In this document: positions 15,815 to 25,600 of the stretch, in pieces
How the letters are laid out: each line of letters begins with the position of its first letter
How positions within the stretch are numbered: the stretch's first letter is position 1
Assembly: GCA_964507325.1 (NCBI GenBank)
Contig: CAZDQL010000031.1
Span: forward strand, 1 to 62,969
Direction: 5' to 3'
DNA: 62,969 nucleotides
DNA from: CAZDQL01 sp964507325
Lineage (GTDB): Bacteria; Planctomycetota; UBA1135; GCA-002686595
Position numbers and translations under genes: made by a program
The notes under the pieces: generated by a model
What the model was told of the DNA's origin: nothing
The model's input: only the letters and a program-made list of their open reading frames with translations
Database searches by the model: none

Positions 15815-18604
15815 TCAGTCTCGCAGAAGCTCGACCGGGCCGATCAACCCCGTCGGTACCAGCTCGTGCCGTTTCGCCCAGCGCATCGCCGTCGGGTTGT
15901 CCTTCAACGTGCGGCAGTAGTTGGAGAGGACGGTCCTCACGCGCACCTCCAGCTCGTTCTGCCCAGCGCGCAGGCAGCCACCGAGGTCGTAGAGGTGCTC
16001 CGTGCCCCACCACCGGACTCCCAGGGGTTCGCCGTTGAGGATCACCTCCGAGGTGCCGTGTACCCTGCCGAGGCTCAGCAGCTGGTAGCCGGTGTCGGAG
16101 GCGTCGAAGCTGACGCGATAGGTGGCCACTCCGGCGAAGGTGTTGAGTCGCTCGTCCGGCGACGCGCCCAGATCCCCCAGCGTGTCGAGCTCGACGCCGA
16201 AGCGCTCCCCCACGACGGGATCGAGGAGCAGCTGCCAGGGGGGCTCGACCGCGAGGGCTCCCTCCCGGTCGATCGAAGGGCGAGGCTCCACCTCCCCGGT
16301 CAACTCAGGTTCGAACACCAGTAGCAGCGACTCGAGTGGGCGCAGGATGATGTCGAGCTCGCTGCGCTCCTCGCCGTGGGGGAACACCGCGCGCTCGCCG
16401 GTCTCCGGATCCCAGCGCCACGGAGTCCGGACTCCCGTCGCGAACCGGGCGCGAAAGCGGATCTCGTCGGTCTGCTGCTGGTTGCTGAACAGGAACAGCT
16501 CGCGTCCGTTCCTCTCGTGATGGATCTGGAGCAACCTGGGGTGAGGCGTCGTCATGCGCACCGGACGCTCCACGCCGAACCTGTCCAGCAGCTCGTCGAC
16601 CCACTCCAACAGCTCGCCCTCGTCCGGTCCGGCGACGACCGCCACTCGCGCGTCATCCACGTCGAGCACTGCGGCCATCGCCTCCCGGACGGCCCGGTCG
16701 TTCTCCTCCCCGTTCTTCCATCCGGGAGAGGCGTTCGGGGTGTGCCCGACGAAGGCGATTCTCCCACCGGCCTGCGCGTACTGCTCGACGGCCTGCGCCG
16801 TCTCCGGCTCCAACGCGTGGACCTCCGTCACGAGCAAGACCTGATAGGCCATCGGCCCGTGCCGGAGCAGGCCGCCCTCGAAGGAGGCCCTTTGCAGAGC
16901 GCTCTCGTTGACGAAGTCGGCGGTGCACCCGTTCTGCTGGATCGCCTGCCACAGGAGGTGGAGATAGGGCGGCGTGTGGATGAACCCCTGTCGCTCGACT
17001 CCGCTCCTTTGCCAGACGTCCGCCGTCGGGCCGAGGATCGCGACCTCCGCCCGGGGCTGCGAGGACTGCAGCACGCTGCACAGGCGCGCGGTGTAGTCCG
17101 CCCACTCGCGGAAGTGGGGCCACCAGGGATTCTGCTCGTTGAAGTACGTGCCGTAGCGGATCCAGCCCGGGAAGCCCGCCTCGGGTGGCGAGTAGTTGTA
17201 CCCGTGCAGCACGAAGTGGTTCACCCCGCACATCAGGTTCAGGTCACCGCCCTGCTTGACGTACTCGAGCGTGGCCTGGAAGACGCCGTGCAGGTTGGTC
17301 ATCGCTTCACAGCCCACCAGCTTCCTGCCGCTCAGGTGCGCTCCGGAAGAGGCGTGCTTGTTCCACACCGCGTAGCGGATGTCGTCCAGGGGGAGATGCG
17401 CCTTCCTCTTGAAGAAGAGCCAGGTGTCCCCCTCTGGAATGTCGGGGATCTGGTACCCGGAGAGCATGTCCATCAGTCCCGGGCTGCCGTAGGCCTGGTA
17501 GCGACTCTGCACGCCGTTCTCGTGACACCAGGCGTGGAACACCTCGATGAAGCGCTCGTGGAAGAGCTCGATGAACGTCCTGTTGAAGTCGTAGCGCACG
17601 CGCCGGACCTCGTCGGCGAACCCCGGGTCGTCAGGCAGCGGATCCACGTAGCCTGCGTGGGGGTCGTACAGGGCGAAGGGCAGCCACGGCTCGAGGCGGT
17701 AGCCGCGCCGCCTGTGGAACTCCTCGGGGAAGTCGCTGGTCCAGTTGGCGCCGGAGAGCTCGATGCTGTCGCAGAACATCGCGCGCAGTCCATCCCCGAG
17801 CCGACCGCCCAGGGCGGGCCCCAGCTCGGAGGACATCCTGTCCAGGTAGCGCTTCACCGCGGCTCGGTTCAGGTGATCGAGCACCTGTCCGTCCGATCCA
17901 GGCGCGCCGTGCACGACGGCCGTGAAGGCCTCCTGCCAGGTTCCGGAGTAGAGGGTGTGCTCGCCGGGCGGGACCTCGAACTCGACGCTGCCATCCGCAT
18001 CGATCCGGTCCGACACGTCGATGCAGTCACCGATGCCCGTGGCGTTCGAGGGGACCAGCCGCAGGTAGACCAGCCGCGGGGCCGCGGCGCCCTCCACGAC
18101 GGTCCGCACTCGCGGCGGCTTCATGATCTCCTCGAGTGGAGCCTTGAAGAGCGTGGGCCCCTCGATCGTCCGGCGACTCACCCCCACCGCCTGGATCGTC
18201 TCGCCCGACTCGAGGAAACGACCTCCGAAGGGCCACCCCGAGCCCACGATCATGTCCGCGATCATCCCCCGTTCCCGGGCGCCACGCGCGGCGACCGCGG
18301 CCATCCGGTTCCACTCCGGGCTCAACCACTCGAGCGCTTCGGCCTCGGTGACGGAGGCGCCGGCGGGCATGGCGATGGGGTTGATCTCGACGCCGCCGAC
18401 GCCCGCCTCGGCGAGGACGTCGAGTTCGCGGAGGAGCTCCTCCTCGGTGACGCAATCGCCGTTCCACCACCAGCGCACGAAGGGTCGCGCCTCCGCCGGT
18501 GGGCTGCGAAACGCCTCGTACAACTCGTCTTCCTCGGCGAGGGCCGGGGAGAAGGGCAAGAGCAGCAGGGACGTGAGCCAAGCGGCCGGCAGGGACTCGA
18601 ACAT
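15815..18604 (-). CDS. GH106 family alpha-L-rhamnosidase, secreted
   Basis: A 929-residue exported enzyme. The start at 18604 gives a clean signal peptide (ending about SPALA) and has AAAGGCG upstream; an ATG 30 bases further up would mask it. The N-terminal catalytic region matches GH106: RPFVRWWWNGDCVTEEEL, GVGGVEINPIAMP and GSGWPFGGRF. The C-terminal part has beta-sandwich regions, including SEVILNGEPLGVRWW. GH106 enzymes release terminal alpha-L-rhamnose from pectic rhamnogalacturonan or algal ulvan-type glycans by inversion. Length is typical. The gene is convergent with the sigma/DUF4384 operon and divergent from the subtilase. Confidence 0.88.
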   Translation of the reverse strand: MFESLPAAWLTSLLLLPFSPALAEEDELYEAFRSPPAEARPFVRWWWNGDCVTEEELLRELDVLAEAGVGGVEINPIAMPAGASVTEAEALEWLSPEWNRMAAVAARGARERGMIADMIVGSGWPFGGRFLESGETIQAVGVSRRTIEGPTLFKAPLEEIMKPPRVRTVVEGAAAPRLVYLRLVPSNATGIGDCIDVSDRIDADGSVEFEVPPGEHTLYSGTWQEAFTAVVHGAPGSDGQVLDHLNRAAVKRYLDRMSSELGPALGGRLGDGLRAMFCDSIELSGANWTSDFPEEFHRRRGYRLEPWLPFALYDPHAGYVDPLPDDPGFADEVRRVRYDFNRTFIELFHERFIEVFHAWCHENGVQSRYQAYGSPGLMDMLSGYQIPDIPEGDTWLFFKRKAHLPLDDIRYAVWNKHASSGAHLSGRKLVGCEAMTNLHGVFQATLEYVKQGGDLNLMCGVNHFVLHGYNYSPPEAGFPGWIRYGTYFNEQNPWWPHFREWADYTARLCSVLQSSQPRAEVAILGPTADVWQRSGVERQGFIHTPPYLHLLWQAIQQNGCTADFVNESALQRASFEGGLLRHGPMAYQVLLVTEVHALEPETAQAVEQYAQAGGRIAFVGHTPNASPGWKNGEENDRAVREAMAAVLDVDDARVAVVAGPDEGELLEWVDELLDRFGVERPVRMTTPHPRLLQIHHERNGRELFLFSNQQQTDEIRFRARFATGVRTPWRWDPETGERAVFPHGEERSELDIILRPLESLLLVFEPELTGEVEPRPSIDREGALAVEPPWQLLLDPVVGERFGVELDTLGDLGASPDERLNTFAGVATYRVSFDASDTGYQLLSLGRVHGTSEVILNGEPLGVRWWGTEHLYDLGGCLRAGQNELEVRVRTVLSNYCRTLKDNPTAMRWAKRHELVPTGLIGPVELLRD

Positions 18605-18752
18605 GGTTTTGACGCCTTTCAGCGCAGGACTCATCCGGATCGGTACGGCCTCACCTGCGCGGGTTCGCCGTCGATTCTAGCGGTCGCCGGCGCTGCGGCG
18701 GGGATCGAGGCCCTTGGCGCGAATCCACTCGTGTACGCTGGACTGCAGTCCC

Positions 18753-20372
18753 ATGCGAATCGCCCTCCTGCTGCTGCTGCCGGGCCTCCCCGCCGCGGCC
18801 CTGACCCGCGCCCAGGTCGAGGTGCCCCACTTCGTCGAGCGTCCCGGAAGCCTGGAGTTCTCCGGGCAGCTGATCGTACGGCCGGCGCAGCCCGCCACGC
18901 TCGCCGAGCGCGGCCTCTCCGCGGTAGGCGCAGAGACGCTGCGTGCTCGCGCTGCCCAGCGCCTGCGGCCCCATCTCGTCGAGTACGTGCCAGAGACCGA
19001 CGAGCACATCGTCAGCCTGCCCTCCGGGCAGGACGAGAACGGCTTCGCGGGCGAGCTGATGGCCACCGGTGACTACGAGTACGCCGAACCGGACTGGATC
19101 TGCCATCCCACCCAGACGATCCCGAACGACCCGAGCTACCCGGCGCAATGGCACCACATCAAGGTCCGTTCGCCGTTCGCATGGGACACCACCACCGGAG
19201 ATGCGAGCCTCGTCATCGCCATCGTCGACGGGGGAGTGATGCTCGATCACACCGACCTCGTCGGCGCTCTGGTCCCCGGGTACAACGCCGCCGACGACCT
19301 GGCCCAGAGCGCCGGCGGCGACGTCAGCGACGTCGATGGCCACGGCACCTTCGTCGCCGGTCTGGCGGGAGCGGTCGGCAACAACGGAATCCACGTGGCG
19401 GGCATCGGCTGGGACTTCTCGCTCATGCCGGTGCGCTACTACAACTCCCCCGGTGGTGGCTACCTGCACCACATCCTGGCCGGCGCGCGCTGGGCCGCCG
19501 ACCACGGGGCCCGTTGCGTCAACGTCAGTCAGACCGGAGTCGAGTACAACTCCGTACAGACGACCGGGGCCTACCTGAAGAACCGGGGGAGCCTGCTCTT
19601 CTGGGCGGCGGGCAACGACTCGCGCGACCTCTCCTGGTTCGACTGGGACGACGTGATCATCGTCGGGGCCACCAACCCCAACGACGGCAAGGCCAGCTTC
19701 TCCGCCTACGGCCAGGCGGTCGACGTGTACGCGCCCGGCACGAACATCGTCAGCACCGGCCTCCCCGGTGGTCTGGCCACCGGCAGCGGGACCAGCGCCT
19801 CGACGCCGATCGTCGCCGGCATCTGCGCCCTGATCTGGAGCAATCGCCCCCACCTCACGGCCGACGAGGTCGAGGAGCGCCTCTACTACGGCTGCGTCGA
19901 TCTCGGCGCTCCGGGGAACGACAGCTACTGGGGGTGGGGGCGCGTCGACTCCTACGCCTCCGTCGGTTGCCCCGAGCCGACGAGCTACTGCACCACCTCA
20001 CCCAACTCGGCGGGTGCGGGCGCCGTCATGTGGTACATGGGCTCGAGCGGGATCGCCGCCGACGATCTGACCCTGGTCTCCCTGGGGTGTCCCCCCAGCC
20101 AGTTCGGCCTCTTCTACACCGGCACGGAGCGCGCCAACACCCCGGCCGGCGACGGCATCCTGTGCGCCGGCGGCTCGCTGTGGCGCTTCCCCGCCCTGCA
20201 GGTGGACGGCCTCGGGATCGTGGACATGCAGGTCGACTACGACGACCTTCCCGCAGGTCTCACCATCCAAGCGGGGGACACCTGGCGCTACTCCTTCTGG
20301 TACCGCGATCCGGGTTTCGGTACCGCTGGCTACAACTTCGCGGACGGGTTGGAGATCACCTTCTGTCCGTGA
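18753..20372 (+). CDS. Secreted subtilisin-like serine protease (S8) with recurrent C-terminal domain
   Basis: A 539-residue exported protease. The internal ATG at 18753 is chosen because it opens with a signal peptide (MRIALLLLLPGLPAAALTRA). A propeptide-like segment (about 20-130) ends near YEYAEPDW. The S8 catalytic triad is complete: Asp159 in AIVDGG, His197 in DVDGHGTFVAG and Ser348 in GSGTSASTPIVAG, with the oxyanion Asn288 in WAAGNDS. Residues about 413-539 form the same C-terminal domain as the SGNH hydrolase at 4-1176 (CTTSPNSAGAGA to WYRDPGFG...EITFCP). It is a close paralog of the frameshifted protease at 39179, which has PKD repeats instead. The GH20 gene follows after 27 bases on the same strand. 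Confidence 0.92.
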   Translation: MRIALLLLLPGLPAAALTRAQVEVPHFVERPGSLEFSGQLIVRPAQPATLAERGLSAVGAETLRARAAQRLRPHLVEYVPETDEHIVSLPSGQDENGFAGELMATGDYEYAEPDWICHPTQTIPNDPSYPAQWHHIKVRSPFAWDTTTGDASLVIAIVDGGVMLDHTDLVGALVPGYNAADDLAQSAGGDVSDVDGHGTFVAGLAGAVGNNGIHVAGIGWDFSLMPVRYYNSPGGGYLHHILAGARWAADHGARCVNVSQTGVEYNSVQTTGAYLKNRGSLLFWAAGNDSRDLSWFDWDDVIIVGATNPNDGKASFSAYGQAVDVYAPGTNIVSTGLPGGLATGSGTSASTPIVAGICALIWSNRPHLTADEVEERLYYGCVDLGAPGNDSYWGWGRVDSYASVGCPEPTSYCTTSPNSAGAGAVMWYMGSSGIAADDLTLVSLGCPPSQFGLFYTGTERANTPAGDGILCAGGSLWRFPALQVDGLGIVDMQVDYDDLPAGLTIQAGDTWRYSFWYRDPGFGTAGYNFADGLEITFCP

Positions 20373-20399
20373 CGCCAGCTCGTCACGTACTCTGCCTGC

Positions 20400-22286
20400 A
20401 TGAGCAGAGCGAAGAGGGTCGTGATGGGGATGGTGCTCGCCTCCGTCACCGCGACGAGCGGAGTCCTGGAGGCGCAGGAGCTGGTGCCGGCCGCGCGCAG
20501 CCGGGTGGATGGCGAGGGTCGAGTGCGCTTCTCGAACCGGATCCTCGTCGAGGCCGATCGGCTCCGCCCGCAGGCGCAGGCGCTGGCCATGGGATTGCAG
20601 CGGCTCGGCGTCGAGGCGACTGTCGTCTCCGACGGCGCAGCCGGCGACGGGCTCGTGCGTTTCGAGCAGGGCGAGCCGGGTGACGGCCTCGCCTATCGGA
20701 TCCGCGCCCGCGGCTCCGAGGTCCGGGTGCTGGCGGAGGACGGCATCGGAGCCGCCCACGCCGCCGCCAGCCTCATGCAGCTCGTCACCCTCGACGCACA
20801 GGGCGCGTCGTGGCCGGTCACCGAGATCGAGGATGCCCCGGATCTCCCCTACCGCTGCTTCATGGTCGACATGGGCCGCAACCCGCACGGCCCGGGGACC
20901 CTGCGCGCGGTCGTCGACATGTGCTGGCTCTACAAGGTGAACCTCCTGCAGCTCCACCTCACCGACGACCAGCTCTTCTCCTGGCCCTCCAAGGCCTATC
21001 CCGAGCTCCTGAGCGCGAACGCCGGCTGGTGCTGGGAGGACTTCGTCGCCCTGGAGGCGTACAGCCAGGCGCGCGGTGTGGCGATCGTCCCCGAGCTCGA
21101 GGTGCCCGGGCACTCGAGCGTCCTGCGCAGGACCTACCCCGAAGTCTTCGGCGAGACCCCCGAGGAGCTGGCTGCCAGCCCCGAGGCCCAGCGGGGGATC
21201 GAGACGCTGCTGCGCGAGCTGGCCTCCGTGTTCGAGGCCACGCCCTACATGCACATCGGTGGCGACGAGGCCTACGGCGTTCCGCAGGAGCTCCAGCGCG
21301 ACCTGATCAACCACCTGAACGGCGTCGTGCGCTCCCTCGGCAAGCGCACGGTGGTGTGGGAGGGCCCCCGCCTGGGTCAGGGGGAGAACAAGGTCGACGA
21401 GGACGTCATCCACCTCAACTGGCGCACGATCGACTTCCCCGCGCGCGACATGCTGGCGGCGGGATACGAGGTGGTGAACGCCTCGTGGGATCCGCTCTAC
21501 ATCGTCGACCACTACCCGCGCACGATGTTCACCGCGGTGGACGTCGAGCGCTGCTACGACTGGGATCCCCGCGTGTTCAAGCACGTCAACCCGGGGATCC
21601 CGACCTTCGGGAAGCCGCACCGGGTCGACTCCGTCGAGGGGATCCTCGGCTTCTGCATGCCCTGGTGGGAGGGGCGCGAGGAGAACCTCCTGCCGCTCTG
21701 CCTACCGCGGCTCGCCGCGGTCGCCAGCGCGGCGTGGAATCGCGCGGGGGAGCGCGACTTCGCGTCGTACCAGCGCCGCAACGAGCGGGTGATGGCTCGC
21801 TTCTGGCAGCTCGCCGGAGTCCCCGAGCCCAGCGCGCCACGGGCGGAGGCGGTCACGCCGCCGGGCAATCTGGCCCTCGGCCGGCCGGTGCGCGCCTCGA
21901 CCGGCGCGGCCCAGCCGCCCTTCGGCCCCGAACGCTTGACCAACGGCGTGACCGACTTCCTCGACCACTTCCTGGGCTACCCGACGGTCCCCGAGCCGCT
22001 CGAGATCGTCATCGAGCTCGACGGCACGCCCGAGATCTCGAAGATCGTGGTCTACGAGACGGCGGTGGGAGGGAGCTACGAGCAATACCGCGTCGAGGTC
22101 TCGCAGGACGGCCAGCGCTTCGAGAAGGTCGGCGAGGCGTGGCAGGGAACCCGCGGCGAGGCGAACCACGTCGTCCACGAGCTGGAACCGCGCCCCGTCG
22201 GCTACGTGAAGATCGTCACCGACGGCAACAAGGCCTTCGTCTTCGCGAGCTTCAGCAGGCTGACCGAGGTGCAGGTGTTCGAGTAG
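20400..22286 (+). CDS. GH20 beta-N-acetylhexosaminidase with C-terminal discoidin-like domain
   Basis: A 628-residue exported enzyme with a signal peptide-like N-terminus (about 1-25). Residues about 30-130 match the GH20 N-terminal alpha/beta domain, and about 135-470 the catalytic barrel. The catalytic Asp-Glu pair, used in substrate-assisted removal of terminal GlcNAc or GalNAc, is in HIGGDEAYG; LHLTDDQLFSWPSKAYP and ELEVPGHS are family signatures. Residues about 490-628 form an F5/8 type C-like beta-sandwich (NLALGRPVRAS, then QYRVEVSQDGQRFEKVG) that could bind glycan. Chitin-derived or glycoprotein glycans are plausible substrates. It is convergent with nuoN, leaving only 17 bases between stop codons. 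Confidence 0.92.
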   Translation: MSRAKRVVMGMVLASVTATSGVLEAQELVPAARSRVDGEGRVRFSNRILVEADRLRPQAQALAMGLQRLGVEATVVSDGAAGDGLVRFEQGEPGDGLAYRIRARGSEVRVLAEDGIGAAHAAASLMQLVTLDAQGASWPVTEIEDAPDLPYRCFMVDMGRNPHGPGTLRAVVDMCWLYKVNLLQLHLTDDQLFSWPSKAYPELLSANAGWCWEDFVALEAYSQARGVAIVPELEVPGHSSVLRRTYPEVFGETPEELAASPEAQRGIETLLRELASVFEATPYMHIGGDEAYGVPQELQRDLINHLNGVVRSLGKRTVVWEGPRLGQGENKVDEDVIHLNWRTIDFPARDMLAAGYEVVNASWDPLYIVDHYPRTMFTAVDVERCYDWDPRVFKHVNPGIPTFGKPHRVDSVEGILGFCMPWWEGREENLLPLCLPRLAAVASAAWNRAGERDFASYQRRNERVMARFWQLAGVPEPSAPRAEAVTPPGNLALGRPVRASTGAAQPPFGPERLTNGVTDFLDHFLGYPTVPEPLEIVIELDGTPEISKIVVYETAVGGSYEQYRVEVSQDGQRFEKVGEAWQGTRGEANHVVHELEPRPVGYVKIVTDGNKAFVFASFSRLTEVQVFE

Positions 22287-22303
22287 GCCCGGGTGGCGCC
22301 CCC

Positions 22304-23827
22304 TCAGGAAGCCGCCACCAGATCCAAGCTCGCCTTCGTCCACTCGAAGATCGGCTTGGAGAAGAGCAGCAGAATCACGTTCAAGACCGCCAGCACCGCC
22401 AGCAGTCCCACGAACCCCGGCTGCGGGCGGACCGTCTCCTGGGCCGGCTTCTCCTTCAGGAACAGGTGCTGCGCCACTCGCATGTAGTAGTAGAGGCTCA
22501 CCACCGAGTTCAGGAGCAGGAGCAGCGCCAGCCAGCCGTAGTCCAACCAGACCGCCTTGATCAGCTCCAGCTTGCCCATGAAGCCGATCGTCGGCGGCAG
22601 CCCGGTCAGGCTGATCAGGAAGACCACCATCGAGATCGACGCCACCGGTGCCTTGAAGCCCAGGCCGTTCAGCGAGTCGTAGGTCTCCTCGCCCGTCTCC
22701 CCGCTCAGGTAGAGGAGGAAGCCGAAGGCGCCCAGGTTCATCAGGTAGTAGGCGACCAGGTAGAACATCGCCGCCTCGAGGCCCGCGGTCGACATGGCCG
22801 CGACACCCACCAGGACGTAGCCGGCGTGGGCCACCGACGAGTAGGCCAGCATGCGCTTGACGCTCTCCTGGCGCACCGCCGCCAGGTTGCCGAGCGTCAT
22901 CGTGACCGCGGCCAAGAGCGCGATCAGCGCTCCCACCTGGTCGCCGTAGGCGCGCACCGCCTCGACGGCATCCCCCATGAAGAGCACGCCCAGGAAGCGC
23001 AGGAGCACCCCGAACCCCGCCGCCTTCGAAGCCACCGCCAGGAAGGTGGTGACCGGCGTCGGCGCGCCCTCGTAGACGTCCGGCGCCCAGAAGTGGAAGG
23101 GCGCCACCGCGATCTTGTAGGAGATCCCGCCCAGGATCATCACCATCGCGACCGCCACCATCCCGGGGCTCTCCTCGATGGCCGCGGCCAGGCTGCGGGT
23201 GACCCCCTCGCCCCCAGCCGCCCCCGACATCACCGACAGGTCGAGGGTGCCGGTCAGACCGTAGAGCAGGCTGATCCCGTAGACCAACACCCCCGCCGAG
23301 AGGCCGCCGAAGAGCACGTACTTCATGGCGGCCTCGGCCGAGCGCTTCTCCCCCTTGTGGAAGCCCGCCAGGGCGTAGGAGGAGAGGGAGAGCAGCTCGA
23401 GCCCCAGCACCAGGAGCAGGAGGTTGTTCGTGCTGACCATGAAGAAGATCCCCACGGCCGCCGCCAGGAGCAGGAAGTAGTACTCCCCGATGTGGTGCTT
23501 GCGCTCCCGCCGGTCGCTGATCACGAAGAAGATCACCACCGCCAGCGACGCGCAGGTGAAGAGCTTGAAGAAGTTTCCGAAGCGGTCGACGGTGACCAGC
23601 CCGAAGGCGGTGCCCTCGCGCTCGGGGTTGCCGAAGGCGAAGCCGAGCAGCACCGCGGTCGCCGCCAGGCCGGCGATCGAGATCCAGCCCAGACGCGCGC
23701 AGTGGCGCTCCTTCCACACCAGGTCCAACACCAGGACCAGGAGCGAGACCGCCACGAGCAAGAGCTCGGGCGCCAGGAGCTTCAGCCCCTGGAGGTGGAT
23801 GTCGGGTTCCTGCAACAGCGCGAACAC
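22304..23827 (-). CDS. nuoN: NADH-quinone oxidoreductase subunit N
   Basis: A 507-residue antiporter-like membrane subunit of respiratory complex I, the last gene of the operon. It has about 14 membrane helices. The conserved proton-channel features are seen as SLSSYALAGFHKGEKRSAEAAMKY and APFHFWAPDVYEGAPTPV (quoted in parts: FHFWAPDVYEG), with charged Lys and Glu inside helices. The Mrp-antiporter-type core DSLNGLGFKAPV follows later. Length is normal. It is separated from nuoM by 20 bases. Confidence 0.96.
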   Translation of the reverse strand: MFALLQEPDIHLQGLKLLAPELLLVAVSLLVLVLDLVWKERHCARLGWISIAGLAATAVLLGFAFGNPEREGTAFGLVTVDRFGNFFKLFTCASLAVVIFFVISDRRERKHHIGEYYFLLLAAAVGIFFMVSTNNLLLLVLGLELLSLSSYALAGFHKGEKRSAEAAMKYVLFGGLSAGVLVYGISLLYGLTGTLDLSVMSGAAGGEGVTRSLAAAIEESPGMVAVAMVMILGGISYKIAVAPFHFWAPDVYEGAPTPVTTFLAVASKAAGFGVLLRFLGVLFMGDAVEAVRAYGDQVGALIALLAAVTMTLGNLAAVRQESVKRMLAYSSVAHAGYVLVGVAAMSTAGLEAAMFYLVAYYLMNLGAFGFLLYLSGETGEETYDSLNGLGFKAPVASISMVVFLISLTGLPPTIGFMGKLELIKAVWLDYGWLALLLLLNSVVSLYYYMRVAQHLFLKEKPAQETVRPQPGFVGLLAVLAVLNVILLLFSKPIFEWTKASLDLVAAS

Positions 23828-23847
23828 GGGGGGAGCCCTTTCGTCGG

Positions 23848-25383
23848 TCAGTTACCCGGCGTGAGGATCTGGATCAGGTCCATGACGCTCACGTTCATCC
23901 AGTCGAGCAGGAAGTGGGGGAAGATCCCCAGGAAAACGCACAGGAAGAGCAGCGGCGCCAGCGAGAAGATCTCGCGCGCGTTGATGTCGGGGTAGTCCTT
24001 GTAGCGCTCGTTCAGCGGGCCGAGGAAGACGCGCTGCAAGGCCCACAGGATGTAGGCCGCGGTCAAGACGATACCGATGCAGGAGATCGCCACCAGGATC
24101 TGGAAGCGCGTGTCGTCGGCCTGGAAGGAGCCCACCAGGGTGATCGCCTCCGACACGAAACCCGCCATCCCCGGTAGCCCCAGGGAGGCGAAGAAGCCCA
24201 CCGTCGACAGAGCCCAGTAGCGCGGCATCGGCTGCCCGATCCCGCCGAAGGCGTTCAGGTCGCGGTGGTGGGCGCGGTCGTAGATCACGCCCACGATCAG
24301 GAAGCAGGCGGCCGAGCTCGTGCCGTGGTTGAACATCTGCAGGGCCGCGCCGTTCATCCCCCACTCGGTCAGGGCCGCCATGCCGAGCAGCACGAAGCCC
24401 ATGTGGGAGACCGACGAGTAGGCCACCATGCGCTTGAAGTCGGTCTGCCCCAGCGCCACGTAGGCGCCGTAGACGATCGAGATCACGCCCAGGATCGCCA
24501 GGGCGAAGGCGAAGCTCTGGAAGGCGTCGGGGACGATCGGGAAGCAAGCCCGGATCAGGCCGTAGCCCCCGAGCTTCAGCAGGATGCCGGCTAGGATGAC
24601 CGAGATCGGCGTTGGGGCCTCCACGTGGGCGTCGGGTAGCCAGGTGTGGAAGGGGAAGGTCGGGATCTTGATCGCGAAGCCGACGAACAGGAACCAGAAG
24701 ACCCAGGTGGTGAAGGGCATCCCGAGCAGCGCGGGACCGCCCCAGCTCCCGGCCTTGCCGACCGCCACCATGGCCGGGATCGAGAAGGTGCCCTGGTCCA
24801 GGTACATCGCGATCAGCGCGATCAGCATCAGGACCGAGCCGGCCAAGGTGTAGAGGAAGAACTTGATCGCCGCGTACTCGCGCTGCGGGCCGCCCCAGAT
24901 GCCGATCAGGAAGTACATCGGCAGGAGCATCACCTCCCAGAAGACGTAGAAGAGGAAGTAGTCCAGGGAGATGAAGACCCCCAGGATGCCCACCTCGAGC
25001 AGGAGCAGGAGCGCGTAGTAGGCCTTCGACACCCTCCTCACCGTCTCGCTGGCGGGCACCGCCACGAAGAGCAGGATGGCGGTCAACCACACCAGTGGCA
25101 GCGACAACCCGTCGATGCCGACGGTGTAGCGCACCTCGAAGGTCCCCAGGCTGATCCAGCTCACGTCCTGGACGAGCTGGTAGCCGCTGGCGCTGGGGTC
25201 GAAGGAGCCGAAGTAGACCTGGGTCGCGAGCACCAGCGGGATGAAGGTCGCGATCCCCGTGATGAGCTTGATGGCGCCCATCTGGGTCTTCGGGACCAAC
25301 ATCACCGCGGCCATCCCGATCAGTGGGATGAAGGTGATCCAGGTCAGGACCGACGACTCGCTGACGATTTTGAGCTGATCCAT
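23848..25383 (-). CDS. nuoM: NADH-quinone oxidoreductase subunit M
   Basis: A 511-residue proton-pumping subunit of complex I with about 14 membrane helices. Recognisable motifs are FWEVMLLPMYFLIGIWGG near the first conserved Glu, PFHTWLPDAHVEAPTP, MVAYSSVSHMGFVLLGMA, and the C-terminal LGIFPHFLLDWMN. It ends the block of antiporter-like subunits with nuoL and nuoN and is separated from nuoL by 217 bases, the largest gap in the operon. That gap (25384-25600) contains a G/C-rich run, and I see no gene in it. Confidence 0.96.
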   Translation of the reverse strand: MDQLKIVSESSVLTWITFIPLIGMAAVMLVPKTQMGAIKLITGIATFIPLVLATQVYFGSFDPSASGYQLVQDVSWISLGTFEVRYTVGIDGLSLPLVWLTAILLFVAVPASETVRRVSKAYYALLLLLEVGILGVFISLDYFLFYVFWEVMLLPMYFLIGIWGGPQREYAAIKFFLYTLAGSVLMLIALIAMYLDQGTFSIPAMVAVGKAGSWGGPALLGMPFTTWVFWFLFVGFAIKIPTFPFHTWLPDAHVEAPTPISVILAGILLKLGGYGLIRACFPIVPDAFQSFAFALAILGVISIVYGAYVALGQTDFKRMVAYSSVSHMGFVLLGMAALTEWGMNGAALQMFNHGTSSAACFLIVGVIYDRAHHRDLNAFGGIGQPMPRYWALSTVGFFASLGLPGMAGFVSEAITLVGSFQADDTRFQILVAISCIGIVLTAAYILWALQRVFLGPLNERYKDYPDINAREIFSLAPLLFLCVFLGIFPHFLLDWMNVSVMDLIQILTPGN

Positions 25384-25600
25384 GGAGGGCTGGGGGGGGG
25401 CGGGGCCGAGCCCGGACTATTCGTGAGCGTCCGCCCCAGTGCGCGCCAGGTTCGCCGTGGTGCACGAGTTGGCGTCGATCGGCGCGCAGGCGGGGCCTCT
25501 GCGCCCCGTCGAGCACCGAGCGGCGGCAACTCGTGCGCCACGGCGGACCTGGGGTGTGCTGGGGTGGGGGCTCATGAATGGTCCGGGCTCCTAGTTGGTA

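Noticed and set aside
20810..23995. A 1061-codon plus-strand frame across GH20 and nuoN
   Set aside because: Out of frame with GH20 and antisense to nuoN; the translation is Arg/His/Gln-rich nonsense.
25384..25600. A gene between nuoL and nuoM
   Set aside because: Short frames there are fragments without start signals or motifs; this looks like a simple intergenic gap within the operon.
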